DNA of 64,000 nt from JAKEFM01 sp035695825 (lineage in GTDB: Bacteria; Planctomycetota; UBA1135; JAKEFM01). The stretch is from contig DASRRH010000018.1 in assembly GCA_035695825.1 (NCBI GenBank), positions 248,001 through 312,000 on the forward strand, written 5' to 3'. The notes beneath the pieces were generated by a model. The model was not told where the DNA came from, searched no databases, and worked only from the letters and a program-made list of their open reading frames with translations. The position numbers and the translations under genes were made by a program. The stretch's first letter is position 1; the number at the start of each line of letters is the position of its first letter. This document shows positions 17,717-27,221 of this stretch, piece by piece.

Positions 17717-18430
17717 ATGGGACCGCGTCTTTTCGTGGCGATGCTCGGGGGAATCCTCGCGGCGACCTTGCTCGCGGGGTGCGCGAGCCCGCGCCAGGTC
17801 GTCGACCCGATGGCGGTCGATCTCGCCGTCCAGGCGGCGCCCGTCGAGCCGCCTCGCTACGAGATCCAGCCGGGGGACCAGCTCGAGATCCGATTCTTCC
17901 ACACGCCCGAACTCAACGTCACGCTCCCCGTCCGACCCGACGGGGACATCTCCCTCCCGCTGGCGAACGACGTCCGCGCGGCGGGCCGGACCTGCGAGGA
18001 GCTGCGCGCGGAGCTCGTGCGGCGTTTCGACCGCGAGCTCGCCGACCCGGAGATCGCCGTGATCGTGCGGTCCTTCACCGCCTACAAGGTCCATGTCGGG
18101 GGACACGTGGCGAAGCCCGGGGTCTTCGAGCTCTCCGGCGCCCGCACGGTCCTCCAGGCCCTGTTCGAGGCGGGCGGAGAGCTCCCCACGGCGAGCCTGA
18201 AGGACGTCCTGGTGATCCGGAGAGCGCGGAGCGGGCCCTACCGCGTCATCCCCGTCGACCTGACGCGGGCGATCTCCGGGGAGGACATGACGCAGAACCT
18301 CCCCCTCCAGCCCTACGACGCGATCTACGTGGCCGCCTCGCCGATCGCGGACGTGAACAAGTGGGTCGACCAGTACCTCCGCCAGAACATCCCGTTCAGC
18401 GTGAGCTACCGCATCAACTTCGGACGATGA
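17717..18430 (+). CDS. Polysaccharide export outer-membrane lipoprotein (Wza/BexD-like)
   Basis: A 237-residue lipoprotein. A hydrophobic leader ends in the lipobox LAGC (cysteine near residue 22). It is followed by the export domain beginning YEIQPGDQLEI with PDGDISLPL, then a SLBB-like segment (HVGGHVAKPGVFEL). It forms the outer-membrane and periplasmic channel for polymer export. The ATG at 17717 is preferred to a TTG at 17669. It gives a standard-length lipoprotein signal and leaves the candidate promoter outside the gene. The stop overlaps the Wzc-like gene by 4 bases, its usual partner. Confidence 0.9.
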   Translation: MGPRLFVAMLGGILAATLLAGCASPRQVVDPMAVDLAVQAAPVEPPRYEIQPGDQLEIRFFHTPELNVTLPVRPDGDISLPLANDVRAAGRTCEELRAELVRRFDRELADPEIAVIVRSFTAYKVHVGGHVAKPGVFELSGARTVLQALFEAGGELPTASLKDVLVIRRARSGPYRVIPVDLTRAISGEDMTQNLPLQPYDAIYVAASPIADVNKWVDQYLRQNIPFSVSYRINFGR

Positions 18431-19935
18431 CGCCGATGGAAGACCGCGCTCGAGAGCTCCCCGTGGAGGCGAAGCCCGCCTCCCCGGAGCTCGCGGGGTT
18501 CGACGTCGTCGCGTTCCTGCGGCGGCGCTGGGGCACCCTTCTCGTCGTCACGATCCTCGTCTCCGGACTGGTCGCGGCGCGCACCCTGACGGAGCCTCCG
18601 GTCTACAGCGCCGAAGCGACGCTCTTCGTGCGCCTCGGACGCGAGTTCGTCTATCGGCCCGAGGTCGGGAACGCGCAGTCGCCGCGCGGCTACAGCGTGG
18701 CCGAGATGGTCAACTCGGAGGTGGAGATCCTCACGAGCCGCGACCTCGCCGAGCAGGTGATCCGCGAGATCGGCGCCGGCGTGCTCTATCCGGAACTCTT
18801 CAAGGAAGAGGGAGTCGACCCCGCCGTCGCCTTCGAGCGGGGGGTCCTGAAGTTCCGGGGCGCGGTCGAGGCGCGGCCGGTCCTGAACTCGAGCGTCGTC
18901 CGCGTCTCCTTCACGCACGTCCAACCGGCGCTCTGCGCCCGCGCCGTCAACATCCTCGTGGCGCGCTTCACGGACAAGCACCTGGAGGTGCACGCCGACG
19001 CCCGCCTGTCCTTCCTCGAGGAGCAACTGAAGCAGTACGAGGTCGCGCTCGCGCGCGCCGAGGAGGCGCTCCTCTCGTTCAAGACGGAGAACGAGGTCTA
19101 CGACCTCGCCGAGCAGCGGGTTCTCCTCCTCCGGCGCCTCGCCGAGCTCGGCGCCGAGCGCGACGCCGCCCGGTTCCGAATCGCCGAGCTCGAGGGGGAG
19201 GCCCGGCCGCTGAACGGCGGCGATCCCCGGGCGGGGGAAGGGGACCGGTTGCCCGAGCAGAAGCCGGTCCTGATGGCGGAGCTGAGCGAGCTCGAGAGGA
19301 AGCTCCTCGAGCTCGACCTCGATCCCCTCGCCGAATCCGTCGCCGACGCCCGCAAGCGGCTGCTCGATCTGCGCCTGCAGGAGAGCGGGCTCCTGCGGAA
19401 CTTCAAGGAGACGAGCCGTACGGTGCGCTCCGTGCGGCAGGAGATGGAGACCGTGAAGGGCCTCCTCGGGGAGTGGGAGTCGCGGTCCGCGGCCGCGGAA
19501 CAGGACCAGCGCCGGGCTCTCGTGGCGCAGATCGAGCGCCTGACCGGGGAGATCGCCGCCCTGCACCGCGCCGAGGTCCTCCGGGAGTTCGCCGCGCTCC
19601 AGACCCGCAGCGCGAAGATCGAGGAGGAGATCCAGGGGCTCGGGGAGCGGCTCCGGAGGCTCGACGCGCACGACATCACGCTGCGCCGGCTCGAGCGCGA
19701 GGTGACCCGAGGGGACGCCACCCTGCAGACCCACCTCGCCCAGGTCCAGGAGGAGCGTTTCTCCGAGGATCTCGACCGCGAGAAGCGGATCAACGTCAAG
19801 GTGATCGAGAGCGCGGTTCCTCCCATCGAACCGAGCGGCCTCCCCCGGCCGCTGATGCTCGCCCTCGGCGGCTTCGCAGGGCTCGTGGCCGGAGCCGCCG
19901 CCTCCGTCCTCGTCGAGCTCGTGCGGCCCCGCTGA
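18427..19935 (+). CDS. Chain-length determinant (Wzc-like) without a tyrosine kinase
   Basis: A 502-residue polysaccharide co-polymerase. Transmembrane helix 1 (~residues 35-52) is followed by a Wzz domain (YSAEATLFV), long coiled coils across residues ~190-420, and helix 2 near the C-terminus (~475-495) preceded by a proline-rich PPIEPSGLPRP motif. It sets polymer length and bridges to the Wza-like channel. There is no Walker-type BY-kinase domain after the second helix, and none is encoded next to it, so any kinase would lie elsewhere. The ATG overlaps the previous stop (ATGA). Confidence 0.9.
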   Translation: MTPMEDRARELPVEAKPASPELAGFDVVAFLRRRWGTLLVVTILVSGLVAARTLTEPPVYSAEATLFVRLGREFVYRPEVGNAQSPRGYSVAEMVNSEVEILTSRDLAEQVIREIGAGVLYPELFKEEGVDPAVAFERGVLKFRGAVEARPVLNSSVVRVSFTHVQPALCARAVNILVARFTDKHLEVHADARLSFLEEQLKQYEVALARAEEALLSFKTENEVYDLAEQRVLLLRRLAELGAERDAARFRIAELEGEARPLNGGDPRAGEGDRLPEQKPVLMAELSELERKLLELDLDPLAESVADARKRLLDLRLQESGLLRNFKETSRTVRSVRQEMETVKGLLGEWESRSAAAEQDQRRALVAQIERLTGEIAALHRAEVLREFAALQTRSAKIEEEIQGLGERLRRLDAHDITLRRLEREVTRGDATLQTHLAQVQEERFSEDLDREKRINVKVIESAVPPIEPSGLPRPLMLALGGFAGLVAGAAASVLVELVRPR

Positions 19936-19942
19936 GGGGCGG

Positions 19943-19979
19943 GGGAGGGGTCGGGCCCGGGGAACGGGCCGCCCCTCCC
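19943..19979 (+). terminator. Strong GC hairpin after the Wzc-like gene
   Basis: GGGAGGGG (19943-19950) pairs with CCCCTCCC (19972-19979). An inner stem GGCCCG/CGGGCC closes on a 5-base loop. It starts 8 bases after the stop. No U-tract follows, so it may only pause or protect the transcript. Confidence 0.45.
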
Positions 19980-20090
19980 GTCCAAGGCCGTCCCGAGGCC
20001 GCTCCCGTCCGGGCCGTCCCCGTCCCCGCGCGCAGGGCTCGCGGGGGAGGTCTGCCCCGGGGCCGGGGCCGCGCCCCCGGAGGGGGGATC

Positions 20091-20150
20091 TTGGAAGGAT
20101 TTCATTAAGGAATTTCCTAGAAAAGGCAGGAGGGGGTATGCTTAGATCTG
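20091..20150 (+). promoter_or_regulatory. AT-rich island upstream of the sugar-transferase operon
   Basis: This is the only low-GC patch in the 248-base gap between the Wzc-like gene and the sugar transferase. It contains the palindrome AGGAATTTCCT (20108-20118), a TATGCT at 20137-20142 and an AGGAGG-like run. It is likely the promoter or operator for the glycosyltransferase operon. The rest of the gap is GC-rich hairpins. Confidence 0.35.
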
Positions 20151-20183
20151 CTTCGAGCCGGCGGCGATGGGAGACCCCCCGCC

Positions 20184-21332
20184 TTGAGGGCGGGGAAGGG
20201 TGCGCCGGAGGTGAGAGAGAGTTCGTCCGCGGGCGCGAGCCCGCAGGCGTCGAAGGCGTCGAAGGCGAGGCGCGGGTCGAAGTCCCGCTTCCCCCTTCTC
20301 CAGAGGATCCTCGCGGGGTTCCTCCTCGTCCTTGCGGCGCCCGTCCTCGCGCTGGTCGCTCTGACCGTCCTCGTGACCGACGGTCCGCCGGTGGTCTATC
20401 GATCCCAGCGGCTCGGTCGGCGGAGGCGCGTCTTCTTCATGTACAAGATCCGTACCCTGCGGCGCGGCGCCGAGTCCGTGACGGGGGCACGGCTCCTTCG
20501 TCCGACCGACGGCCTGACGATCCGGGTCGGCCAGTTCCTGCGGGACACCCGGCTCGACGAGCTGCCGCAGCTCTGGAACGTCGTGCGCGGAGAGATGGTC
20601 TTCGTGGGGCCGCGGCCGGAGCGCCCGTCGGTCTACCAGCGACAGTGCCGGGAGATCCGATCCTACGACCGGCGATTCGAGGTCTGGCCGGGCCTGATCG
20701 GCTGGTCGCAGCTCTTCACGCCGCACGCGACGGACAAGCGCATCCGGACCATCCTCGACAACGCGTGGCTCGAGCACGACGGACTCCAGGATCTGAGGTT
20801 CGTCGCGTTCACCGTCACGGCCGTGGTGCGGAAGGTCCTCCTCCGCCTGGCCGAGAAGGGGCGCGAGGTCGTCGCGAGCCGGATCCTGCGCCGCTACCAG
20901 CCGCAGCGGCGGCTGCCGCGCGTGCAGCTGCCGTGGGCCGAGGCCTATTCCCGCCGTTCCCACGGGCGCATCGGCCGCGTGGTCGACCTGAACGTCCGGG
21001 CGTTCCGGATCGAGTGCGGAGGGAGGATCCCCCTGGAGGATCTCGCGGCCATCCGCCTGCGCGTCGAGTTCGACGGAGCCGGCGGCCCCGCGCGGGTGCG
21101 GAAGGCCGACTGCCGGGGTCGGGTCATGCAGGTGCGCCGCACGGAGACGGGAAACGCCTACGTGATCGAGTACGAGCCGGAGACCTCCCGCAGCGAGTAC
21201 GTGATCGAGCAGTACTTCCTGCGAACGAGCCTCGCGTTCCCGGGCCGCAACGGGCGCGCCCGCGTGCGCATTCCGGCGCGGGCGCTCCCGGTCGCCCCCG
21301 CGGCGGATCTCCGCCGTCCCCAGAGCGCCTGA
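20184..21332 (+). CDS. Sugar transferase fused to a PilZ-like domain
   Basis: A 382-residue inner-membrane enzyme. A basic N-terminus, one membrane helix (~42-64), then the bacterial sugar-transferase core: MYKIRTL (~86-92), LDELPQLWNVVRGEM and VGPRPERP (~124-148). This family loads the first sugar phosphate on undecaprenyl phosphate. After ~235 a second domain follows: RRLPR (R242, R246), then 22 residues later DLNVRA (268-273). That is the spacing of the PilZ RxxxR and (D/N)xSxxG motifs, with Ser and Gly replaced. Inferred: cyclic-di-GMP or a related signal gates chain initiation. The TTG start is uncertain; an in-frame GTG at 20211 is an alternative. Confidence 0.83.
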   Translation: MRAGKGAPEVRESSSAGASPQASKASKARRGSKSRFPLLQRILAGFLLVLAAPVLALVALTVLVTDGPPVVYRSQRLGRRRRVFFMYKIRTLRRGAESVTGARLLRPTDGLTIRVGQFLRDTRLDELPQLWNVVRGEMVFVGPRPERPSVYQRQCREIRSYDRRFEVWPGLIGWSQLFTPHATDKRIRTILDNAWLEHDGLQDLRFVAFTVTAVVRKVLLRLAEKGREVVASRILRRYQPQRRLPRVQLPWAEAYSRRSHGRIGRVVDLNVRAFRIECGGRIPLEDLAAIRLRVEFDGAGGPARVRKADCRGRVMQVRRTETGNAYVIEYEPETSRSEYVIEQYFLRTSLAFPGRNGRARVRIPARALPVAPAADLRRPQSA

Positions 21333-21342
21333 GCTTGCCGTC

Positions 21343-22497
21343 GTGGACCTCCTGCTCGCCATCTCCCGCGCCCTCTTCGCGACCGCCGCGGTCGGGGTCG
21401 GGGCCGTCTTCGCCCTCTACCCGCTCCTCCTCCTCGGCGCCTCGATCGGCCGACGTCGACGACGCTCCCCGCCGGGGCCCCCGGGGCCCCCGCCCGCGGT
21501 GAGCCTGCTCGTCGCCGCCTACAACGCCCGCGACCTGGTCGAGGCGAAGATCCGCAACGCCTTCGAGCTCGATTACCCGGGCGAGAAGCTCGAAGTCGTC
21601 TTCGTCTCCGACGGCTCGCGCGACGGGACGGCCCGCCGGATCAAGGCGTTCGGGGATCGGGGCGTCACCCTGGTCGAGCTCGCCGAGAACCGCGGCAAGG
21701 CGGCCGCCCTGAACGAAGGGTTCGCCCGCACCCGGGGCGAGGTGGTCGTCTTCAGCGACGTCGACGCCCGGATCGCTCCGGACGCGGTCCGCAAGCTCGT
21801 GCGGCACCTGGCCGATCCCCGCGTCGGGGGGATCTGCGGGAGGCGGGTGATCGCCGAGCTGGGCGGCCTGCGGGAAGCCCAGAGCCGCTACTTCGCGCTG
21901 GACGCCGCCGTGAAGCGCGCGGAGAGCCGCCTCGGCCGGATCACCTCGAACGACGGGAAGCTCTACGCGATCCGCCGCGAGCTCTTCCGGCCGATCGCCC
22001 CCGGAGCGACGGACGACCTCTACCTCTGCCTCCAGGTCGTCCGTCAGGGCTACCGGTTCCTCTACGAGCCGGAGGCCGTGGCCTTCGTCCCTCTCCCCTC
22101 GCGCGACGCCGGCCACGAGCTGATGCGCCGCCGCCGCATCGTTTCGCGGAGTCTCCGCGGGATCTTCCTCGCGCGCGAGCTCCTGAACCCCTTCCGGTAC
22201 GGGGTCTTCGCCGTCGGCCTGTTCGCCAACAAGGTGCTGCGTCGCCTCCTCCCCGTCTTCCTGGCGACGCTCTTCGCGACGGGGGCGGTCCTCGGCCTGG
22301 CTCATCCCTGGATGCTCGTCCTCCTCGCCGCCCAGGTCACGTTCTACGCCGCGGCGGCCCTCCACCCCCTCGTGCGCCATCGGACGACCGCGCTCTGCCA
22401 CTACTTCTGCGTCGGGAACCTGGGGACGCTCCTCGGCCTGGTCGACTTCCTGCGCCGGCGCGAGACCGTCCGCTGGGAGCCCCGGAAAGCCGGATGA
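21343..22497 (+). CDS. Glycosyltransferase family 2 protein
   Basis: A 384-residue membrane-bound processive-type GT2. An N-terminal helix (~8-33) leads into VSLLVAAYNARD, the nucleotide-sugar site VSDGSRDGT, the metal motif FSDVDARI and a TSNDGKLYAIRR acceptor region. Two to three C-terminal helices follow (~290-365). It adds a sugar from a nucleotide donor to the lipid-linked chain. The GTG at 21343 is 10 bases after the sugar transferase, and the stop overlaps the GT4 gene (ATGA), so the three genes form one operon. Confidence 0.88.
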   Translation: MDLLLAISRALFATAAVGVGAVFALYPLLLLGASIGRRRRRSPPGPPGPPPAVSLLVAAYNARDLVEAKIRNAFELDYPGEKLEVVFVSDGSRDGTARRIKAFGDRGVTLVELAENRGKAAALNEGFARTRGEVVVFSDVDARIAPDAVRKLVRHLADPRVGGICGRRVIAELGGLREAQSRYFALDAAVKRAESRLGRITSNDGKLYAIRRELFRPIAPGATDDLYLCLQVVRQGYRFLYEPEAVAFVPLPSRDAGHELMRRRRIVSRSLRGIFLARELLNPFRYGVFAVGLFANKVLRRLLPVFLATLFATGAVLGLAHPWMLVLLAAQVTFYAAAALHPLVRHRTTALCHYFCVGNLGTLLGLVDFLRRRETVRWEPRKAG

Positions 22498-23804
22498 CCC
22501 TCCCGTCCCCCCCGTCCCCGGAACGCGCCTCGCCGGGCGATCCCCCCTTGAAGGTGGCCTACATCGTCTCCCGGTTCCCGAAGGTCACGGAGACCTTCGT
22601 CCTCTACGAGCTTCTCGAGCTCGAGCGGTTGGGCGTCGCCGTCGAGGTCTTCCCGTTGCTGCGGCAACGCGAGGCGGTCCAGCACGCGGAGGCGGCCGGA
22701 CTCGTCTCCCGCGCGCACTACGAGCCCTTCCTGTCCTGGGAGATCTTGGGCGCGATCGGGCACTACCTGTGGCGGCGTCCCGGCGTCTTCCTCCGGACGG
22801 TCGCGACCGTGCTCGCCCGCACGATCGCGAGCCCGAACTTCTTCTTCGGGGCGCTCGCCACCCTGCCGAAGACGACGCGATTCGCGCGGGTGATGGAGCA
22901 GTCGGGCGTGGACCACGTGCACTCCCACTTCGCCAACCACCCCGCGTTGGCGGCCTTCGTCGTGCACCGGCTCACGGGGATCCCCTACAGCTTCACGGCC
23001 CACGGCTCGGACCTGCACGTGGACCAGACGGCGCTCGACCTCAAGCTCGGGGACGCCGCCTTCGCCGTGACCGTGTCGGCCTACAACCGCCAGTTCGTCC
23101 TCGATCGGGTCGGTCGGGATCTCGGCCGGAAGATGGTCGTCCTGCACTGCGGCGTGGACGCCGGCCTCCTCGCGCCGAGCGAGGGAGGCGGGAACGGCGA
23201 GTTCCGCATCCTCTGCGTCGCGGCCCTCCGGGAGGTCAAAGGGCATCGCCACCTGATCGAGGCCTGCCGCCTCCTGGCGCAGCGCGGGATGCCGTTCCGC
23301 TGCGAGCTCGTCGGGGACGGGCCGCTCGCCGGGGCGCTGCGCAAGCAGGTCCGGGACGCGGGGCTCGAGGGGAGGGTGGTCCTCCGCGGAGCGCTCCCGC
23401 GGCACGGCGTCGTCGAGTGCATGCGCCGGGCGAGTGTCGTCGTCCAGCCGAGCGCCCCTGACCGCGAGGGGCGGCGGGAGGGGATCCCCGTGGCGTTGAT
23501 GGAGGCGATGAGCGTCGGGCTTCCCGTCGTGACGAGCCGCCTGTCGGGGATTCCCGAGCTGGTCGAGGACGGGGCGAGCGGCCTCCTCACCGAGCCGGGG
23601 GACGCGCGCGGGATCGCCGAGGCCCTCGAGAAGCTCGCCGCCTCTCCGGAGCTCCGCGCCCGGCTGGGACGGCGCGGGCGCGAGCGGGTGCTCGCGGATT
23701 TCGACCTGCGGCGGAGCGTCGGGGAGCTCGCCCGGATGTTCCGCCAGCGGGGTGCCCCCCTCCCCGAGGAGAAGGGGGTCCCGGTCCCGAGTCCGTCGAC
23801 CTGA
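22494..23804 (+). CDS. Glycosyltransferase family 4 protein (colanic-acid-type)
   Basis: A 436-residue GT-B glycosyltransferase, cytosolic or peripheral. The N-terminal domain begins VAYIVSRFPKVTETFV, typical of WcaL-like enzymes, and contains DHVHSHFANHPA. The C-terminal donor domain has CVAALREVKGH, LVGDGPL and the E-x7-E motif region PVALMEAMSVGLPVV. The ATG overlaps the GT2 stop. Last gene of the glycosyltransferase operon; sugar specificity cannot be deduced. Confidence 0.88.
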   Translation: MTLPSPPSPERASPGDPPLKVAYIVSRFPKVTETFVLYELLELERLGVAVEVFPLLRQREAVQHAEAAGLVSRAHYEPFLSWEILGAIGHYLWRRPGVFLRTVATVLARTIASPNFFFGALATLPKTTRFARVMEQSGVDHVHSHFANHPALAAFVVHRLTGIPYSFTAHGSDLHVDQTALDLKLGDAAFAVTVSAYNRQFVLDRVGRDLGRKMVVLHCGVDAGLLAPSEGGGNGEFRILCVAALREVKGHRHLIEACRLLAQRGMPFRCELVGDGPLAGALRKQVRDAGLEGRVVLRGALPRHGVVECMRRASVVVQPSAPDREGRREGIPVALMEAMSVGLPVVTSRLSGIPELVEDGASGLLTEPGDARGIAEALEKLAASPELRARLGRRGRERVLADFDLRRSVGELARMFRQRGAPLPEEKGVPVPSPST

Positions 23805-23843
23805 GCCCGCCCGGGGACCCCGGCTCGGCCGCCGTCCCGCTCC

Positions 23844-26800
23844 CTACCGGAACGCCTTCGCCTTCCCGTCGATCGTCCGCAGGAACTGGACCAGGTCGGC
23901 GCGCTGGAGCGGGTCGGCGACGGAGTGGTGCCGGACTCCGCCGTTCCCGTCCTGCGAGCCGTCGAGCACCTCCTCGAGCGTCTGGGCGAGGCCGCTGTAG
24001 AAATACGGCCCCGTCTCGTGGACGCTCAGGAGAGAGGGGATGTTGATCCCGTTCGCGCCGAGCGGGGCGATCGCCTGGGAGACGTCCGCGGGGTTGGTCC
24101 GGATCTCGTTCACGCGCCCACCCCCCAGGGTGAACGTCCCGACGTTGACGAGGACGTCCGGCCCCTGGGTCGCCGTCTGGCGGAGCTCGGCGCCCACGAC
24201 GCGCTCGTTGCCCAACCCCAGGCCGAGCTCCGGCGAAGGCGGCGAAGCGAAGTCGACCGTCGAGACCGTCCACCGGCGCCCCGCGTGGCAGCTCGCGCAG
24301 CTGAACCCGGCCACGAGGAGACCGTCCTGCTTGAATAGGAGGCGCCCCCGCTTCGCCGCGGGGTCGTTGCGGAGGACCGGCGCGCGGCTCGACCGAACGC
24401 TCGCCGCGAGGAACGCGGCGATCGCGTCCTGACGGGGATCCCTCCCCGCGCTCCGCGCCGGCAGGAAGTTCGTCACTCCGGGAGGATTCGACACCTGGAG
24501 CCCGCGGCGCGCGGCCAACAGGTTGCCGCGGGTCACCCACGCGCCGCTCGGCGTCCCCGGCGCTCCCGGGACCGCGCCGTTCGTCGCGGCCGTGAACTCG
24601 AGGACCGTCGTCTGGTCCGCGCCCAGGTCGTCGACCCCTCCGACCACGTAGACCTGGTTCGTGCTGAGGGATCCCGCGATCCCGAACCGCGCGCGCGCCG
24701 AGGGGAGGGACGTGGGCGTCCCGACGAGGGCCACGGCCTGGGCGGTGTACTCCTCCACCGTCGCGACGACGGTCCCCGCCCCGTCCTGGCCGCCGACGAC
24801 GAGGATGCGCGAGGAGACCCCGCGGGTCACGGCGGCGGCGCCGTGGTTGCGCCGCAGGGTCAGGCCGGCCGGGTTGAACGTCGTCCAGGCGCCCGGCCCA
24901 CTCGGATCGGCCTGGAAGCGCTGGACAGGGGTGGCATTCGCGACGGAGGGGGTGGTCTCCGAGCCCGTGTTCCCGGCGACGACGTGGACCAGCTGGAGCG
25001 GCTCCGCCGCGTTGATCCCGCCGGCGACGGCGATCCCGAACTCCGCCACCGCCGTCGCGAGCGGGGCGACCGTCCGCCAGGTGTCGGTCGCGGGGTCGTA
25101 CTCCTCGACGGTCGTCCCCGGAGCGTCGGTGGGCGTCGTGCTCGCGTATCCGCCGATCGCGTAGATCCGGGGGCCGAGGGCCGTCCGCACGGCGGCGGCG
25201 CCGAGCGAATGGCGGGGCGTGAAGCCCGTCCCGCTCCTCGGAGTCAGGGCGTTCGTGCGCGGATTGAATTCGAGGACCGCGTCGGCGCCCGCGACGAGCG
25301 AGCCGTCGCCGGCCCCGGTCCGCCCGCCGAGGATGAACACCCGGTCGTCGTCGAGCGTGGCGAGGGCGAAGTCCCGGCGCCCCGCGCCGATTGTCGGCAG
25401 CGCGGCTCCCCCGGCGAGGTCGTTCGCCGTGCCGACGGTCCCCGTCACCTGCTGGAACTGTTCGACCAGCCCCGTGTCCGTCGGCGTGGCGCCGCTCGCC
25501 CCGCCGATCGCCAGGAAGAGCCGGTCGTCGTCGATCAGTCCGCGCCCACCGAACACGCCACGCGTGTTCAGCTCGAAGTCCTGGTTCTCGTCGCGGACCC
25601 CGCTCCAATTGAGGATCCGCTGGTCGTGCGGCGCCTTCTTGTTGAACATGCCGTCGAGGGGGATCGTCTGCCGCGGACCCGCGTCGAACATCCAGGTCAC
25701 GTTGTCGGTGCGGCCGCCCGGGTGGCAGACGACGCACGCCCCCCAGGCCTCGCTCGACATGCGGCCGTTCGGCCCCCGGCCGCTGGTGAAGAGCTCGGCC
25801 CCCAGGTGTGCGCTCTCCTCGGGGGAGCCCGGCTCCGGGAGCGCAGAGGCGAGCGCCGTGCCGACGATCGTCGGGGCGGTCGGGGTCGAGATGTCGATCG
25901 CCGTCACCGAGCGGCTGATGAAGTTGAAGACGTAGGCCCGGCTCCCGTTGCTGTTGATCGCGATGCCGCGCGGCGCCTTGCCGGGGAGCTCCAGGCCGCC
26001 CGGGCTCTCGAGGTCGACGCGCACGATCGCGCTCGGTCCCGCGGCGAGCGGCGCGTCGATCGTCGGGATCCCCCCCGCGTCGACCGTGAGGCGGACGACC
26101 GCGTTCGCCTGCTGCACCGCGATCCAGGCGTCGGATCCGTCGGGCCGCCATGCCATGGCGACGGGATTGGTAAGGAAGAGGCGCGGCGCGGGGGTCGTCG
26201 CGAGGTTGATCCCCTGGTTCAGGTTGAGCGGCGCCGTGCGGCGGACGGTCGGGTCCGTCTGGGGGGCCGTCACTTCGACCCGGCTCGCCGTGTCGAAGAG
26301 GGAGACGAGGCCCTGCGCCATCGAGTTGAACCGCAGCGGGCCGTTCGGCGAGGCCGCCGTGCTGACGACGTAGGCCCGCACCCCGTCGGGGTGGATCGCG
26401 ATCGACGCGAGCTGGTTCGGGAAGCATCCGGTCGGAGTCGTGAACGTCTGGGGGTTGGTCGGTGGCACGGCCGGGGTCAACCCGGGACCGGCCGGCGCCA
26501 GCCGGCCGTTCGCGTTGAATCCGGTCACGGCTTGGGGGGCGAGCTCGACCGGGTTGGGGGCGGCGAGCGGCGTGTTCGTCGCCGCGTCGATCGCGACGAC
26601 CCGGCCTTCCCGCTGGTCGTCCTGACCCTCCTCGAGGCTCGTCTTGCCCGGCGCCAGCCCCGCGAAGAAGAGGGGGACGAAGACGGTCTCGTCCGTGTCG
26701 TCGGCGTCTCCGTCGTCCGTGACGGCGATCGCGCGGGGGGAGGCGCCGAAGCCGCTGAGATCGATCGTCGCGACGAGCACCGGTTTCAGCAACGTCGCGT

Positions 26801-27221
26801 CGATCACCGAGACGCTGTTCGACGCCGCGTTCGCGACGTAGAGGCGCGTCCCGTTCGGCGAGAGCGCGGCGGCCGTCGGCTCGACGCCGACGCGGATCTT
26901 CCCCCTCGGGCGGAGATTCACGAGGTCCACGATCGAGACCGTGCCGTCGAAGGCGTTCGTGACGAACGCCCGCGCGTCGTTGCGCTCGACGACCACGCTG
27001 CTCGGCTCGCGCCCGACCTTGATTTCGGCGAGCTTGAGGGGGACGGGCGCCGACACGTCGAAGACCGTCACCGTCCGGGCCTCGGGATTCACGCTGACGA
27101 GGCGCTGGTCGTCGTGGGTGAGCGCGATCGGGCTCGACTGCAGGTGGCCCTGCGCGCGGGCCGGGGCGAGGACGAAGAGCGAGAGCGAGCACGCCAGGCC
27201 GAACCGATGGACCGAATGCAT
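23844..27221 (-). CDS. Secreted YVTN-propeller / di-haem / kelch protein
   Basis: A very large exported protein (1125 residues). A signal peptide ends at APARA-Q. An N-terminal YVTN-type beta-propeller (~30-480) has repeats such as VFDVS, GTRLYVANAASNSVSVID and AYVFNF. The first haem motif CVVCH is at 496-500. A kelch-like propeller (~600-930) has IYAIGG and VYVVGG repeats, and the second haem motif CASCH is at 975-979. The C-terminus resembles the di-haem cytochrome c peroxidase/MauG end (FYSGLAQTLEEVLDG, DLVQFLRTIDGK). It is probably a periplasmic or surface redox or oxidoreductase protein. The ATG at 27221 has GGGAGA upstream. The two propellers around separated haems are unusual. Confidence 0.82.
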   Translation of the reverse strand: MHSVHRFGLACSLSLFVLAPARAQGHLQSSPIALTHDDQRLVSVNPEARTVTVFDVSAPVPLKLAEIKVGREPSSVVVERNDARAFVTNAFDGTVSIVDLVNLRPRGKIRVGVEPTAAALSPNGTRLYVANAASNSVSVIDATLLKPVLVATIDLSGFGASPRAIAVTDDGDADDTDETVFVPLFFAGLAPGKTSLEEGQDDQREGRVVAIDAATNTPLAAPNPVELAPQAVTGFNANGRLAPAGPGLTPAVPPTNPQTFTTPTGCFPNQLASIAIHPDGVRAYVVSTAASPNGPLRFNSMAQGLVSLFDTASRVEVTAPQTDPTVRRTAPLNLNQGINLATTPAPRLFLTNPVAMAWRPDGSDAWIAVQQANAVVRLTVDAGGIPTIDAPLAAGPSAIVRVDLESPGGLELPGKAPRGIAINSNGSRAYVFNFISRSVTAIDISTPTAPTIVGTALASALPEPGSPEESAHLGAELFTSGRGPNGRMSSEAWGACVVCHPGGRTDNVTWMFDAGPRQTIPLDGMFNKKAPHDQRILNWSGVRDENQDFELNTRGVFGGRGLIDDDRLFLAIGGASGATPTDTGLVEQFQQVTGTVGTANDLAGGAALPTIGAGRRDFALATLDDDRVFILGGRTGAGDGSLVAGADAVLEFNPRTNALTPRSGTGFTPRHSLGAAAVRTALGPRIYAIGGYASTTPTDAPGTTVEEYDPATDTWRTVAPLATAVAEFGIAVAGGINAAEPLQLVHVVAGNTGSETTPSVANATPVQRFQADPSGPGAWTTFNPAGLTLRRNHGAAAVTRGVSSRILVVGGQDGAGTVVATVEEYTAQAVALVGTPTSLPSARARFGIAGSLSTNQVYVVGGVDDLGADQTTVLEFTAATNGAVPGAPGTPSGAWVTRGNLLAARRGLQVSNPPGVTNFLPARSAGRDPRQDAIAAFLAASVRSSRAPVLRNDPAAKRGRLLFKQDGLLVAGFSCASCHAGRRWTVSTVDFASPPSPELGLGLGNERVVGAELRQTATQGPDVLVNVGTFTLGGGRVNEIRTNPADVSQAIAPLGANGINIPSLLSVHETGPYFYSGLAQTLEEVLDGSQDGNGGVRHHSVADPLQRADLVQFLRTIDGKAKAFR

